57,897 nucleotides of DNA from a virus, in the IMG/VR virus record IMGVR_UViG_3300044640_000504, positions 1 to 57,897 of that record, one strand, 5' to 3'. Positions 1 to 7,995 of the stretch are shown here, piece by piece. The notes under the pieces were generated by a model, which had not been told where the DNA came from, searched no databases, and saw only the letters and a program-made list of their open reading frames with translations. A program made the position numbers and the translations under genes. Within the stretch, counting starts at the first letter, position 1. Every line of letters begins with the position of its first letter.

Positions 1-739
1 TTGAAAAATTATAATTTATAGTATGCTTTTTTGCTATATCATTTTTTAATCCTAAAAATTGACCATTTTCTAATTCTAATACACATGCCAAACGATTGTC
101 TGCTACCGAATCTTTGGTTGATGAGTTAGTATTTTTTTTATCCTGTCTATTAGTACCCAAATAAGCAGGTATTTCATTTTTTGTACCAACTACAAATGTA
201 GCATCGACACTTGCATCATTATTTATGGTATAACTAAAATCAATAAGTGGTCCTACCATTACATCTTCCGTACCATCTCCACAAAATTTTTCCCACGTAT
301 CTATATTATCTACCAATGTTTTAGCGGTTGGAGCATCTAATCCCTGTGGTACTGAATAATCTGCACCACTACTTCTTTTCTTTGTCCAGCCCCATCTAAT
401 TGCCTTTGGAGTACCAATTCGAAAAAATTCGCTATGATATTCCATAGCTCCCATTGATGGGAATTTAATAGTTATATGCCCCTCACGCAATACACCCATA
501 CTACCACCGGGTTTTACTTCAAGCCCAACCACCATTGGTGGAAATCTCCAACCCATTTGTCCTGGTACAAATGATGTATAATCTGAATCGTTTCCTATAA
601 CAAATGAACCCTTTTGATAAGATATAAACCTAACAAACGGCATTGCACCAGAGAACGTTTGCTTAAAATAAGCAGATGTACCTGATATTGCAGCCGTTTT
701 AGAGGATGGTAAAGGTTCAAATAATGGAAAATGATTCAT
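1..739 (-). CDS. Baseplate-region protein, 3' end outside window (partial)
   Basis: An open frame of 246 codons starts at the ATG at 739 and runs off the left edge of the window without a stop. It begins MNHFPLFEPLPSS. The visible part is rich in beta-prone segments and aromatic residues and shows no catalytic motif or membrane segment that I recognise. It follows the gp53-like gene by six bases and so belongs to the baseplate operon. T4 gp5 (hub lysozyme) was considered because it follows gene 53 in T4, but the N-terminus does not resemble it. I do not recognise the family; a baseplate or hub component is inferred from position only. Confidence 0.6.
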   Translation of the reverse strand, partial: MNHFPLFEPLPSSKTAAISGTSAYFKQTFSGAMPFVRFISYQKGSFVIGNDSDYTSFVPGQMGWRFPPMVVGLEVKPGGSMGVLREGHITIKFPSMGAMEYHSEFFRIGTPKAIRWGWTKKRSSGADYSVPQGLDAPTAKTLVDNIDTWEKFCGDGTEDVMVGPLIDFSYTINNDASVDATFVVGTKNEIPAYLGTNRQDKKNTNSSTKDSVADNRLACVLELENGQFLGLKNDIAKKHTINYNFS

Positions 740-745
740 AACTAT

Positions 746-1024
746 TTATATTTTATTTGTAACATTGGATGGATTATTCGGTATTCTTAATTGTAATCCA
801 GGTTCCAATTTTAAATCAACATCCGTCATATTATTATATACAGCAATAACCCACCATAAAGATGCATCTTTATAAAATTGAAATGCAAGCGTATCTAATC
901 TATCATCTTCTTCCGTTATTATTAACACATCGGAATCAACTGCTTTAAAATACGGCATAAGATTTGAATGAAATACTAAACCATTTGCTTTTTTCTGTAT
1001 ATTGAGTTTATCGTATCTTCCCAT
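746..1024 (-). CDS. 53: Baseplate wedge protein, gp53-like with LysM-type fold
   Basis: This is a 92-residue protein. Residues about 38-85 have the pattern of gp53/LysM-type baseplate proteins: an acidic stretch, then DRLDTLAFQFYKD, WWVIAVYNN and a C-terminal PGLQLRIP strand. In T4, gp53 joins baseplate wedges to the central hub. T4 gp53 is about twice as long, so this is a minimal version carrying mainly the LysM-like part. It lies 10 bases after the preceding baseplate gene. A small LysM tail protein of the P2 gpX type is the alternative; the T4-like context favours gp53. Confidence 0.7.
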   Translation of the reverse strand: MGRYDKLNIQKKANGLVFHSNLMPYFKAVDSDVLIITEEDDRLDTLAFQFYKDASLWWVIAVYNNMTDVDLKLEPGLQLRIPNNPSNVTNKI

Positions 1025-1034
1025 ATTAGTTTAA

Positions 1035-3224
1035 TTATTGTGGTGCTCCACCTAACATTCCAGTTGATGATTTTGGTGTACTTGTTGGATTTATTTTAAA
1101 TTCATTACTACTATTTAAATCACGTCCTCTTTCAGAAGTTGGTATTAATTCGTCCGTAGTATCTGTGCCAATTGTGTTAAATATACCACTACCATTTGGT
1201 GCTTCACCCGAACCTTCGGTTTGCCATTTTTCCGGGTCTAATATATTTGGTACTTCGCTCGTTGATGTTTCACCACCGGTAAATGAATTTTGGTTTATAG
1301 TTCCTTCCATACCGGCTTCGTCAGAACCTTGTTTTCCAAAAAATGGTCCAAGTCCTTGTAACTTTTTAATATCCGTATTTCCAGGTTGTAATTTTTTGCC
1401 AAAATTTAATCCTGGTAATGATGGTTGATTATAGTCATAAATTGGTTCATTTGATTTAAACATTTCATTAAACCCACTCATAGCACTTGGTATAACTTTA
1501 TATGTAATATCAAATTCACATATAAATGGGACTTGTGAATTTTCTTGTATTTCCCAAGGTGAATTATCAGGTATTGTTATTGTACAATTTGTTAAAAATC
1601 CATAGGATGAATCAACAAAGTTTCCTATTTTTAATTCACATATTTTCCCCTGAATACCATTAGTACCTCCCCAACTAGCCAATGTAAGATTTTGTAAAAA
1701 TTCTACTTTTTGCCAAAGTTGAACTAATTGTTTTTCATTTTTTGCATACAATTGACCTTTAAATGATATTTCCCTTTCAAATGATTCATAAAAATAAAAT
1801 TTGTTTGGAGAACCAATCGGTTTAACATCTCCCCAAGTTGGTGTGGGTGTATCAGTTAAACCAGTTAGATTTGACATTAACATTATATAGTCTTTACTAT
1901 TAACATCTTTTAAATATATTGATATTAAATCTGAATTTTTTTTTGTATTTCCATCAAGTGTCAAAGATGATAATGATGTGTGTCTTTTTGAATTTAGTAC
2001 ATCCACTTCTTCCAAATCACCACCGGGTGTAGCACCGCTTGGAGTTATATTAGCTCCAGATTTTTGACGTTTTACACCTACGAATAATTTTGTATTAATT
2101 GCATTTTTGCCATTATATAAAGTACTTTCACCTTTTCCCTGTTCTTTATAAACATTTTTTGAAAATGAAACTTCTTTTAAATCTTCTTTTGTTAAACCTT
2201 CAACATCAATAAATTTATATTTAATTCCTTGTATGTTATCTTTGGCTCCTTCATCGTATGTAATATACCCTTTAAATCCGGATGAACCTATAAAGTTTGA
2301 TAAAGCAGGTTTTAATGATGTATATTTTTTACCATCTAATCTGATTGTATTAAGTTGTTTTTCTGCATTTATACCTTCATATTTTGTATAAAAACGCTCT
2401 CCTTCTCGCATCAATTGGTCTTCACCAGTTGCAATACCCGTTAATGTTCCATTACTTTTTCCAAAACTTTTTGTTGCGTAATCGGATGGATATATTGGTA
2501 AATCATTATCTTTACTATTTAATGGATTTTTTATTTCACGTAAAGAACCATTCCCACCACCTCTTTTAGAACTTAATCCAAATTTTTTACCAATACCCTG
2601 TAAAGCAGAAAATCCAACATTTAATGCCAAATCAATCGCCGCGCCACCTATCCTAACTCTACCACCCTGACCAGGTGAACCTATATTTTGTGAAATTTGT
2701 TTTGGTGTTGCAAATGATGTTAATAGATTTCCTATTGCATTTTTGTTGTTATTTACGCCACCATTATATAAACTAGTATATAAACCATTTTTTGTAGATA
2801 GACCTAGGAAAGGTAAATCATTTACCTCATCACTTGGAAATTGTGGATTTGTAAATGAATTTAAAGCGTTTCTTACAAAACCACCAACCAAAGTATTATT
2901 ACCAAATGTACCAGCCAATAAACCTCTTGAAAGTCTATCTACTCCACGTTTTGCCAATTGCATTGGTTCTACTGCACCACGAGTTAAAATTCTAGCAGAA
3001 TCTACACCATATATTTCAATAACGTTTTCTGCTAATTTTTGATATTGCCTATCATATGGTAATTTTACACCTTCAACGTTTAAACCAATAGCGGGGATGT
3101 TTATATTACCAGTTGTTGGTCCTACTTCTTTGGAAGATAGCATATCAGCTTTAACTTTATTTGGGTCAAAGTTAGAATTATTAAATTGAAATTCTCCCAA
3201 TAAATCTTTTAATTGCTTTGCCAT
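1035..3224 (-). CDS. Large baseplate or tail-tube-cap structural protein
   Basis: This 729-residue protein follows the tape measure gene by three bases. The N-terminal 250 residues are Gly/Asn-rich and contain helical stretches (RQYQKLAENVIEIYG). Around residues 490-640 comes a compact domain (FYFYESFEREISFKGQLYAKN, then an FLQNLTLASWGG strand and NCTITIPDNSPWEI). The C-terminal 80 residues are disordered and rich in Ser, Thr, Gly and Pro. The order after the tape measure matches T4 genes 48 and 54, which cap the tail tube on the baseplate, so a tube-initiator role is plausible. I cannot assign it to a named family with certainty. Confidence 0.55.
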   Translation of the reverse strand: MAKQLKDLLGEFQFNNSNFDPNKVKADMLSSKEVGPTTGNINIPAIGLNVEGVKLPYDRQYQKLAENVIEIYGVDSARILTRGAVEPMQLAKRGVDRLSRGLLAGTFGNNTLVGGFVRNALNSFTNPQFPSDEVNDLPFLGLSTKNGLYTSLYNGGVNNNKNAIGNLLTSFATPKQISQNIGSPGQGGRVRIGGAAIDLALNVGFSALQGIGKKFGLSSKRGGGNGSLREIKNPLNSKDNDLPIYPSDYATKSFGKSNGTLTGIATGEDQLMREGERFYTKYEGINAEKQLNTIRLDGKKYTSLKPALSNFIGSSGFKGYITYDEGAKDNIQGIKYKFIDVEGLTKEDLKEVSFSKNVYKEQGKGESTLYNGKNAINTKLFVGVKRQKSGANITPSGATPGGDLEEVDVLNSKRHTSLSSLTLDGNTKKNSDLISIYLKDVNSKDYIMLMSNLTGLTDTPTPTWGDVKPIGSPNKFYFYESFEREISFKGQLYAKNEKQLVQLWQKVEFLQNLTLASWGGTNGIQGKICELKIGNFVDSSYGFLTNCTITIPDNSPWEIQENSQVPFICEFDITYKVIPSAMSGFNEMFKSNEPIYDYNQPSLPGLNFGKKLQPGNTDIKKLQGLGPFFGKQGSDEAGMEGTINQNSFTGGETSTSEVPNILDPEKWQTEGSGEAPNGSGIFNTIGTDTTDELIPTSERGRDLNSSNEFKINPTSTPKSSTGMLGGAPQ

Positions 3225-3227
3225 CTT

Positions 3228-5837
3228 TTAACTATTTTTCAAAAATTTACGCATTCCTCTTGCAATTTCTCTACCATCTATATTCACCACTAACTCTTCA
3301 CCCATTATAGCATTTGTTAATTTTTTAACTTCTTCAATTAATCCAGCTACATTGGTACTACCACCCGTAGTTGTTTGAGTTGTAGTGGTTGCAGTTCCAC
3401 CTACCGGTACACCCGCTATACCTAATTCATTTAATCCACTTAAAATAGGCAATGCTAAACCACCACTTGCCGCTACTAATCCTAATGATGTAGCCAATGC
3501 AGTTAATGCAGTTGCCATTCCGTATATTGGTGTAATGTTTAATGAAGATAATACTGATAAATTTTCAGTAATCATTCCAAATGGGCTACTAATACTCGAT
3601 AAACCATTACCAACTACCATCAATGCCGCGCCAAACATACCCAACGCAATTGATGCAAAACCTAATGCAACTGCTCCTAACATAATTGGTGCAGCAAATG
3701 CGCCGAATGCTGCTAATGCCAAACCAACTACAACCAATGCACCTGCCAATGATATAATTTCATTAGCACCAATCTTTGTAAATTGTTGTAACGCTAATCC
3801 CAATACATATATAGCAGCTGCTGCTATTAATAATGCAGCTGCACCTTTAAGCATTGCACTAGCATTATTACCTGCACCACCAACTGATTTACTTGTTTTA
3901 TCAACACCGCTTGTATCCATTTTTGGTGCAATTGATTTATTTGATGTAAAACGTCCTGCTGAATCTCTAGCTTTTGTTAAAGAGCCCGCGCCACCTGCTA
4001 AAGAAGAACCTGCACTTGATGCATTAACGGAATCTTGTGCAGCTTTTACTGCAAATAATCCAGAAACCCATTTTTTAAGTCCTGTCCATATTTGTGGTAA
4101 ACTAGTTCCAAATGTATTGAAAGCAAATCCTATATTTCCTAATAAGCTAAATACACCTGGTAATATACCAAGCCATTTTCCAAAACCGGTTGTTCCAATT
4201 TGGTCAACCATTGCACTCATTGTATTAAATGATGCCGTCATTGCTCCAACTGGTTTTAGTGCTTCTTTTTCATTAGCAATCATTTGTAGTAACTCTTGGT
4301 TTGATACACCAATTGCAGCTGCTAATGCTCTTTTTTCAATTGGAGACATTTTATCATATGCTGCAATACCACCAGCTGCTTTTAACGTTTCGTTCATTGC
4401 ACCATTTATATCACCAGCATAAGCTAACTCTCTTGCTCTTTGTAAATTTAAATTTCTGCCAAGTATTACAGATGCTTCCATTTCATTAGCAACCGATGTT
4501 TGATAATCTAATAAATTATCTGAAATCTTACCAGCAGTTGATAAATCAACTCCTAACCTTGCCGCATTTATAGCTGCATCTTGTAGATTTTTACCACCAT
4601 TTTTTGAATATACGGCAAACAACTCTGTGTTTTGAGCCAAATCTTTAAATACCTGCGATGGTATTGCACCATTAGCAGCTGCTAATTGAGATGCTGCTTC
4701 TAATGAATTTAAAGCTACTTCATTTGATAAATTTGATAAATTACCAAATTCATTTACTAAAACACCAGCTTCTTGTCCACTAACACCCAAACGGGCTGGT
4801 AGTAATCCCAAATCAAATGCCAATTCATTTGATATTTTATTTACATTACCAATTCTAGCACCAAATTCAGTTACTGCTCCAACTGCTTCTTCACCCAATA
4901 TTAAAGATATTGCTGTAAGTTGTGATTTAAAACCAACCAATTGAGCAAAACCACCACCTATTTGAGCATTTATTTTACCAAACTCATCTGCCACATATCC
5001 TGCTGCAAATCCAATTACTGTCATTGCACCAGTCCAACTACTAAAAAATACTTTTCCATAATTAATTAATTTTTGGAAAAATTTATTACCAGCTCCTAAC
5101 TCCTCATTCATTTCCTCATATAACTCTTTTACATCTTTTTGCATATTAGCAAATTTAGATGCTTTTATATACGCTTCATCCAATGATTTCATTTGAGCAA
5201 TCAATTGTGCCTGTGCTTCTTTGGCTGCTTTACCTTGCTTTGTTCTGCCATCGTCTTTCATATCCTGCAACTCTTTCAATTGTTGCAACATTATTGTATA
5301 TTGGTTTTGATATTCTTGCGTATATTCTGCTATCTGCGCTGCATCTTCTTTATTTAATTGAGCTAAAGATGTAATTGCACTAATAGCATTGGCAGCTGCT
5401 GAATTTGCCGATTTATACTTATCGCTTTGTGCCTCTGTACTATTTGCAATTGAAGTTCCAAAATCAATACCTAATTTTGTTGCATTTCTTAAATCAGTTT
5501 GCAAACCACCCATTGCCGAACTTATTGAACCAATTGATGACTCAATATTTGAATATTGGGTCATTTGTATTTTTAGTTCATCTCTTTGTTCTTTTGCAAG
5601 AGTTAATCCAATTTGACGTTGTTTATTTAAAACTATAATATTTGCGGTTTCATCTTTTAAAAGCTTTGCATCTTTTTCGGATAATACGTTTCCTAATTTT
5701 TTGGCTTCATTTTCTTTTTTAAGCAAGACAATTTGTCTCTCCTTTGCCGCATTAATTTCTTTTTGAAGGGCTAGGTTAGACTTATTAAGGTCGTTTAGTG
5801 AACGAGCATTTGATTGTTCTTGCGTATTATCAGCCAT
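3228..5837 (-). CDS. Tape measure protein
   Basis: This 869-residue protein is the expected tail-length ruler. The first 250 residues are charged, helical and coiled-coil-like (KEINAAKERQIVLLKKENEAKK). A hydrophobic segment lies near residues 265-285 (TVIGFAAGYVADEFG). A long Ala/Gly/Leu-rich stretch with several membrane-like helices covers about 655-750. A short ordered C-terminus follows (VVNIDGREIARGMRKFLKN). This architecture is typical of tape measure proteins, whose hydrophobic part may help DNA cross the inner membrane. It follows the gp26/gp51-like pair, the usual position for tape-measure chaperones. Confidence 0.8.
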   Translation of the reverse strand: MADNTQEQSNARSLNDLNKSNLALQKEINAAKERQIVLLKKENEAKKLGNVLSEKDAKLLKDETANIIVLNKQRQIGLTLAKEQRDELKIQMTQYSNIESSIGSISSAMGGLQTDLRNATKLGIDFGTSIANSTEAQSDKYKSANSAAANAISAITSLAQLNKEDAAQIAEYTQEYQNQYTIMLQQLKELQDMKDDGRTKQGKAAKEAQAQLIAQMKSLDEAYIKASKFANMQKDVKELYEEMNEELGAGNKFFQKLINYGKVFFSSWTGAMTVIGFAAGYVADEFGKINAQIGGGFAQLVGFKSQLTAISLILGEEAVGAVTEFGARIGNVNKISNELAFDLGLLPARLGVSGQEAGVLVNEFGNLSNLSNEVALNSLEAASQLAAANGAIPSQVFKDLAQNTELFAVYSKNGGKNLQDAAINAARLGVDLSTAGKISDNLLDYQTSVANEMEASVILGRNLNLQRARELAYAGDINGAMNETLKAAGGIAAYDKMSPIEKRALAAAIGVSNQELLQMIANEKEALKPVGAMTASFNTMSAMVDQIGTTGFGKWLGILPGVFSLLGNIGFAFNTFGTSLPQIWTGLKKWVSGLFAVKAAQDSVNASSAGSSLAGGAGSLTKARDSAGRFTSNKSIAPKMDTSGVDKTSKSVGGAGNNASAMLKGAAALLIAAAAIYVLGLALQQFTKIGANEIISLAGALVVVGLALAAFGAFAAPIMLGAVALGFASIALGMFGAALMVVGNGLSSISSPFGMITENLSVLSSLNITPIYGMATALTALATSLGLVAASGGLALPILSGLNELGIAGVPVGGTATTTTQTTTGGSTNVAGLIEEVKKLTNAIMGEELVVNIDGREIARGMRKFLKNS

Positions 5838-5842
5838 TACTA

Positions 5843-6055
5843 TTAGTTATTACTTTGTCTAATTTGCTTCAATAAATCGCCATATTGGTCTTCAATATTT
5901 TTCATTGCTTTTATTGCAGTTGGGTGCATACCAGCTTTATCAGCTGCTGCTATATAGTTATCCGATACACCTTTTTGTAATGCTTTGAAGAAATTATCAA
6001 CAATTTTATTTAATAGACTTTCTGATAATACGGCTTTATTTTATTTTAGTTTCAT
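5843..6055 (-). pseudogene. Small ORF interrupted by in-frame TAA at codon 5
   Basis: A frame of 71 codons begins with an ATG at 6055, has TAA as codon 5 (MKLK-stop) and then stays open for 65 codons, from NKAVLSESLL to QIRQSNN, before stopping at 5843, just before the tape measure start. The ATG sits about 20 bases downstream of a late-promoter motif and a terminator, as intact genes here do. After the stop there is no in-frame ATG, GTG or TTG until the Met 28 codons from the end. The product would be helical and of unknown function. It could be a nonsense-mutated gene, an error in the sequence or a readthrough case. Confidence 0.5.
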
Positions 6056-6072
6056 AATGATGTGATTTATCT

Positions 6073-6083
6073 TATATAAATAT
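6073..6083 (-). promoter_or_regulatory. Late-promoter-like motif
   Basis: The coding strand reads ATATTTATATA, a copy of the motif repeated at unit starts through the window. It lies directly downstream of a terminator hairpin and about 18 bases upstream of the ATG at 6055. Confidence 0.6.
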
Positions 6084-6091
6084 CCATAAAC

Positions 6092-6122
6092 AAAAAAAGT
6101 TAGGATTTATTATCTCCTAACT
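6092..6122 (-). terminator. Rho-independent terminator after the gp51-like gene
   Basis: A perfect 8-base inverted repeat (AGTTAGGA/TCCTAACT) with a 9-base loop is followed on the minus strand by seven Ts. It overlaps the last codons of the gp51-like gene and separates the hub-assembly unit from the tape measure unit. Confidence 0.8.
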
Positions 6123-6322
6123 CTGTTTGCTTTTTCAATTTGTTCCTTTTCTTCTTTTTTAACTTTAATCAATTGATTCACATATAATCTGCGTATATGT
6201 AGTGGTAAATTATATACATCCGCAAATGTAAAACCACCTCCTCCACCCAATATCAAAAAGAATATCTCTTCGTGAAGTTTTAAACTATAATCAATTGGTA
6301 GGGTAAAAAAAGCTAATCCCAA
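6110..6322 (-). CDS. 51: gp51-like hub assembly protein, possibly made by frameshift
   Basis: A 70-residue frame overlaps the end of the gp26-like gene by 32 bases in a different frame. It resembles T4-like gp51: LHEEIFFLILGGGGGFTFADVYNLP, then HIRRLYVNQL and a basic coiled tail. T4 gp51 is needed for hub assembly; gp26/gp51-like pairs occupy the place of tape-measure chaperones in other phages. The only start is a weak TTG at 6322, with no internal Met. The overlap contains a run of seven Ts, so expression by a -2 or +1 frameshift from the gp26-like gene is a serious alternative to independent initiation. Confidence 0.7.
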   Translation of the reverse strand: MGLAFFTLPIDYSLKLHEEIFFLILGGGGGFTFADVYNLPLHIRRLYVNQLIKVKKEEKEQIEKANRVRR

Positions 6323-7136
6323 ATGGGATGTCTAGCGCCTCCGTTTCGCCTGTGATTTCAGATGTGAAATCGTATTTAAGGTTCAAATCAGGTGAGATTA
6401 ATTTAATATAATCTCTAATTACTCTTGTATCTCTTGCTAACATATTTTTAGCAAACTTATTGATATTTCCCTTATCAGTATCACCATCCACCGATGTAAT
6501 CATATATTTTAAACGAGTAGATACATCTGAAGTATTATCTTTGTTTTTAGATAATCTTTCTAATGCTTGGATTTCAGCGTTTATATCCTTTTCATCTTTG
6601 TGAGTTAATAACTTAAATGTTATTTTCTTTTTAGATGTTGGTAATTCAAACTCATAACGATTTTCTGCATTTAATATACTGAAATCAATATCTTTTGTTT
6701 GTATTTCCGAAAGGTCTATTGTTACTTTTTGTCTTTCACCACTAAATGGGTCAGTAACTTCTACTTCATAATCAGGCCCATAACCCAACACACGAGTTGC
6801 AAGAAATACTGCATTCTTATCACCAATTACAATATCATCACAATTCACATCCGGTTGAACAATTACCGATTCAAATAATTTATCTAATACAATACCTTTA
6901 CGGATTAAATTTTGTGAAGAAAGTATATCTTCTTCTTTTGCAGTCATATATTTAATTTCCAAAGTTCCCTTACTTAACGGATTTGATGCAGGATAGCACT
7001 TTCCTTCCGATGGTAATGAAATTATTTGAGTTGGAAAATCAAATGTTTTTACTGGTGTTGGTTGTGGTGTTTGTTCCGTTTGTGGTTTCGCCTGAATTGG
7101 TTGCGTACCACGTGAAATACTTAAATTCTCTTCCAT
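6291..7136 (-). CDS. 26: gp26-like baseplate hub subunit / tape-measure chaperone
   Basis: This 281-residue protein matches the T4-like gp26 family. A Pro/Gln-rich N-terminus of about 30 residues precedes the signature (SLPSEGKCYP, LEIKYMTAKEEDILSSQNLI, GIVLDKLFESVIV, GDKNAVFLATRVLGYG). A more variable C-terminal half ends at FGISFFYPTN. In T4, gp26 belongs to the hub assembly pathway. The pairing with a small overlapping downstream frame mirrors the gpG/gpGT arrangement of other phages. It follows a small gene by five bases within one short unit bounded by terminators. Confidence 0.8.
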   Translation of the reverse strand: MEENLSISRGTQPIQAKPQTEQTPQPTPVKTFDFPTQIISLPSEGKCYPASNPLSKGTLEIKYMTAKEEDILSSQNLIRKGIVLDKLFESVIVQPDVNCDDIVIGDKNAVFLATRVLGYGPDYEVEVTDPFSGERQKVTIDLSEIQTKDIDFSILNAENRYEFELPTSKKKITFKLLTHKDEKDINAEIQALERLSKNKDNTSDVSTRLKYMITSVDGDTDKGNINKFAKNMLARDTRVIRDYIKLISPDLNLKYDFTSEITGETEALDIPFGISFFYPTN

Positions 7137-7141
7137 ATAAC

Positions 7142-7366
7142 TTATAATAAATTGTTTTTTATTCCTATTTGTCTAATACAATCTGGTCTTGTACATAGTT
7201 CATTTGGTAGATTACCACAAGAACATTTATTTTCATCTATATGTGATGAAAACTTTTGCACACTATCCAAAAGTAATCCTTTAGTTTGAGCAGGTTGTTG
7301 CTCTTTGAGTAAATCTCTAATTTCAGTTAATAGAGATTTGATTATTGCAAATTGTCCTAATTCCAT
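7142..7366 (-). CDS. Small cysteine-containing protein of unknown function
   Basis: I start this protein at the ATG at 7366 (MELGQFAIIKSLL), giving 74 residues. A longer frame from 7402 would translate the promoter motif itself (YIYIYK) and is unlikely. The N-terminal 30 residues form an amphipathic helix. The C-terminal part has four Cys in a CSCGN...CTRPDC arrangement that could bind zinc, although no His is present in the cluster. It is the first gene of the unit that continues into the gp26-like gene. I do not recognise the family. Confidence 0.65.
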   Translation of the reverse strand: MELGQFAIIKSLLTEIRDLLKEQQPAQTKGLLLDSVQKFSSHIDENKCSCGNLPNELCTRPDCIRQIGIKNNLL

Positions 7367-7383
7367 AACATTATTTTTGTATA

Positions 7384-7393
7384 TATAAATATA
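7384..7393 (-). promoter_or_regulatory. Late-promoter-like motif
   Basis: An exact coding-strand TATATTTATA lies between the tail-tube terminator and the ATG at 7366, about 17 bases upstream of that start. It supports choosing 7366 over the upstream start. Confidence 0.65.
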
Positions 7394-7399
7394 CCAAAA

Positions 7400-7431
7400 C
7401 AAAAAAAGTGTGTAAAAAATTACACACTTTT
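7400..7431 (-). terminator. Rho-independent terminator after the tail tube gene
   Basis: A perfect 12-base stem (AAAAGTGTGTAA/TTACACACTTTT on the plus strand) has a four-base loop and is followed on the minus strand by a T run. It lies 25 bases beyond the tail tube stop. Confidence 0.85.
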
Positions 7432-7455
7432 CTTAAATTTTTAATTTTGTTAATA

Positions 7456-7944
7456 TTAGTATTCTAATACACAATAATCCATTGAAAGAGTTACTGTAAT
7501 ATTTACAGGGTCATTTGAACTCCAATCCATATCACCAAATTCGGCTGCTGAAATAAATGCTCCTATCAATTTCCACTCTTCTACTTTATCGCCAACTGGT
7601 CCTAATGCGTAAATGCTAATATCTTTTTTGTAGAAATCTGCATAACCATCACGACCTGTAATAGATTCATGTGAAGTTCTAATCCATTCCATTACCGCCT
7701 GTGCTCCAGATGGAACAATTGGGTCATACAAAGTGATTGTTAAATCAGACCAATCAGATTTTCCTTTAATCTTACGTTTTACGTTGATGTGGTCCAATAT
7801 TACTGTTTCACTTGTATATTTTGGTCTGTTAGCCGCTTTTATCATAAACGATGGGATACCACCGATTTCCATTACAAATCTATTAGCTAATTTGGGTTCA
7901 AAATTTTGATAAAAAATCTTATCATACCCTAATACGTCTGCCAT
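7456..7944 (-). CDS. 19: Tail tube protein (gp19 family)
   Basis: At 162 residues this is almost the same length as T4 gp19. It shows the family pattern: an N-terminal KLANRFVMEIGGIPSFMIKAA strand region, an ITLYDPIVPSGAQAVMEWI segment, and a C-terminal DWSSNDPVNITVTLSMDYC strand pair. It forms the inner tube through which DNA passes. The gene stands alone between a late-promoter motif and a strong terminator, and it has a canonical AAGGAG 11 bases before the ATG, rare in this window. These features fit very high late expression. Confidence 0.93.
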   Translation of the reverse strand: MADVLGYDKIFYQNFEPKLANRFVMEIGGIPSFMIKAANRPKYTSETVILDHINVKRKIKGKSDWSDLTITLYDPIVPSGAQAVMEWIRTSHESITGRDGYADFYKKDISIYALGPVGDKVEEWKLIGAFISAAEFGDMDWSSNDPVNITVTLSMDYCVLEY

Positions 7945-7970
7945 TTTTTATATTCTCCTTATATCTTTTA

Positions 7971-7980
7971 TATAAATATA
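7971..7980 (-). promoter_or_regulatory. Late-promoter-like motif before the tail tube gene
   Basis: An exact TATATTTATA on the coding strand is followed by TAAAAGATATAAGGAG and then the ATG at 7944. The motif, ribosome site and start are compactly spaced. Confidence 0.65.
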
Positions 7981-7995
7981 TGTTTTTTAAATTTA

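Noticed and set aside
744-751. T4-type late promoter box (TATAAATA) in the sense orientation, also at 30767-30774 and 48624-48631
   Set aside because: Only three copies, each too close to the start codon or overlapping coding ends in AT-rich DNA, unlike the many well-placed TATATTTATA copies.
3385-4422. A 345-codon plus-strand frame opposite the tape measure
   Set aside because: Its composition is Ala/Pro/Asn-rich, the antisense image of the hydrophobic tape measure segment. It has no recognisable motif.
5843-6055. Stop-codon reassignment of TAA
   Set aside because: TAA ends many intact genes here, for example in the TAATG overlaps near 53287 and 52892, and TGA ends the gp26-like gene, so ordinary stop usage holds.
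7367-7402. Upstream start at 7402 for the Cys-containing small gene
   Set aside because: The added residues are a translation of the promoter motif (YIYIYK), and the ATG at 7366 sits at the usual distance from that motif.
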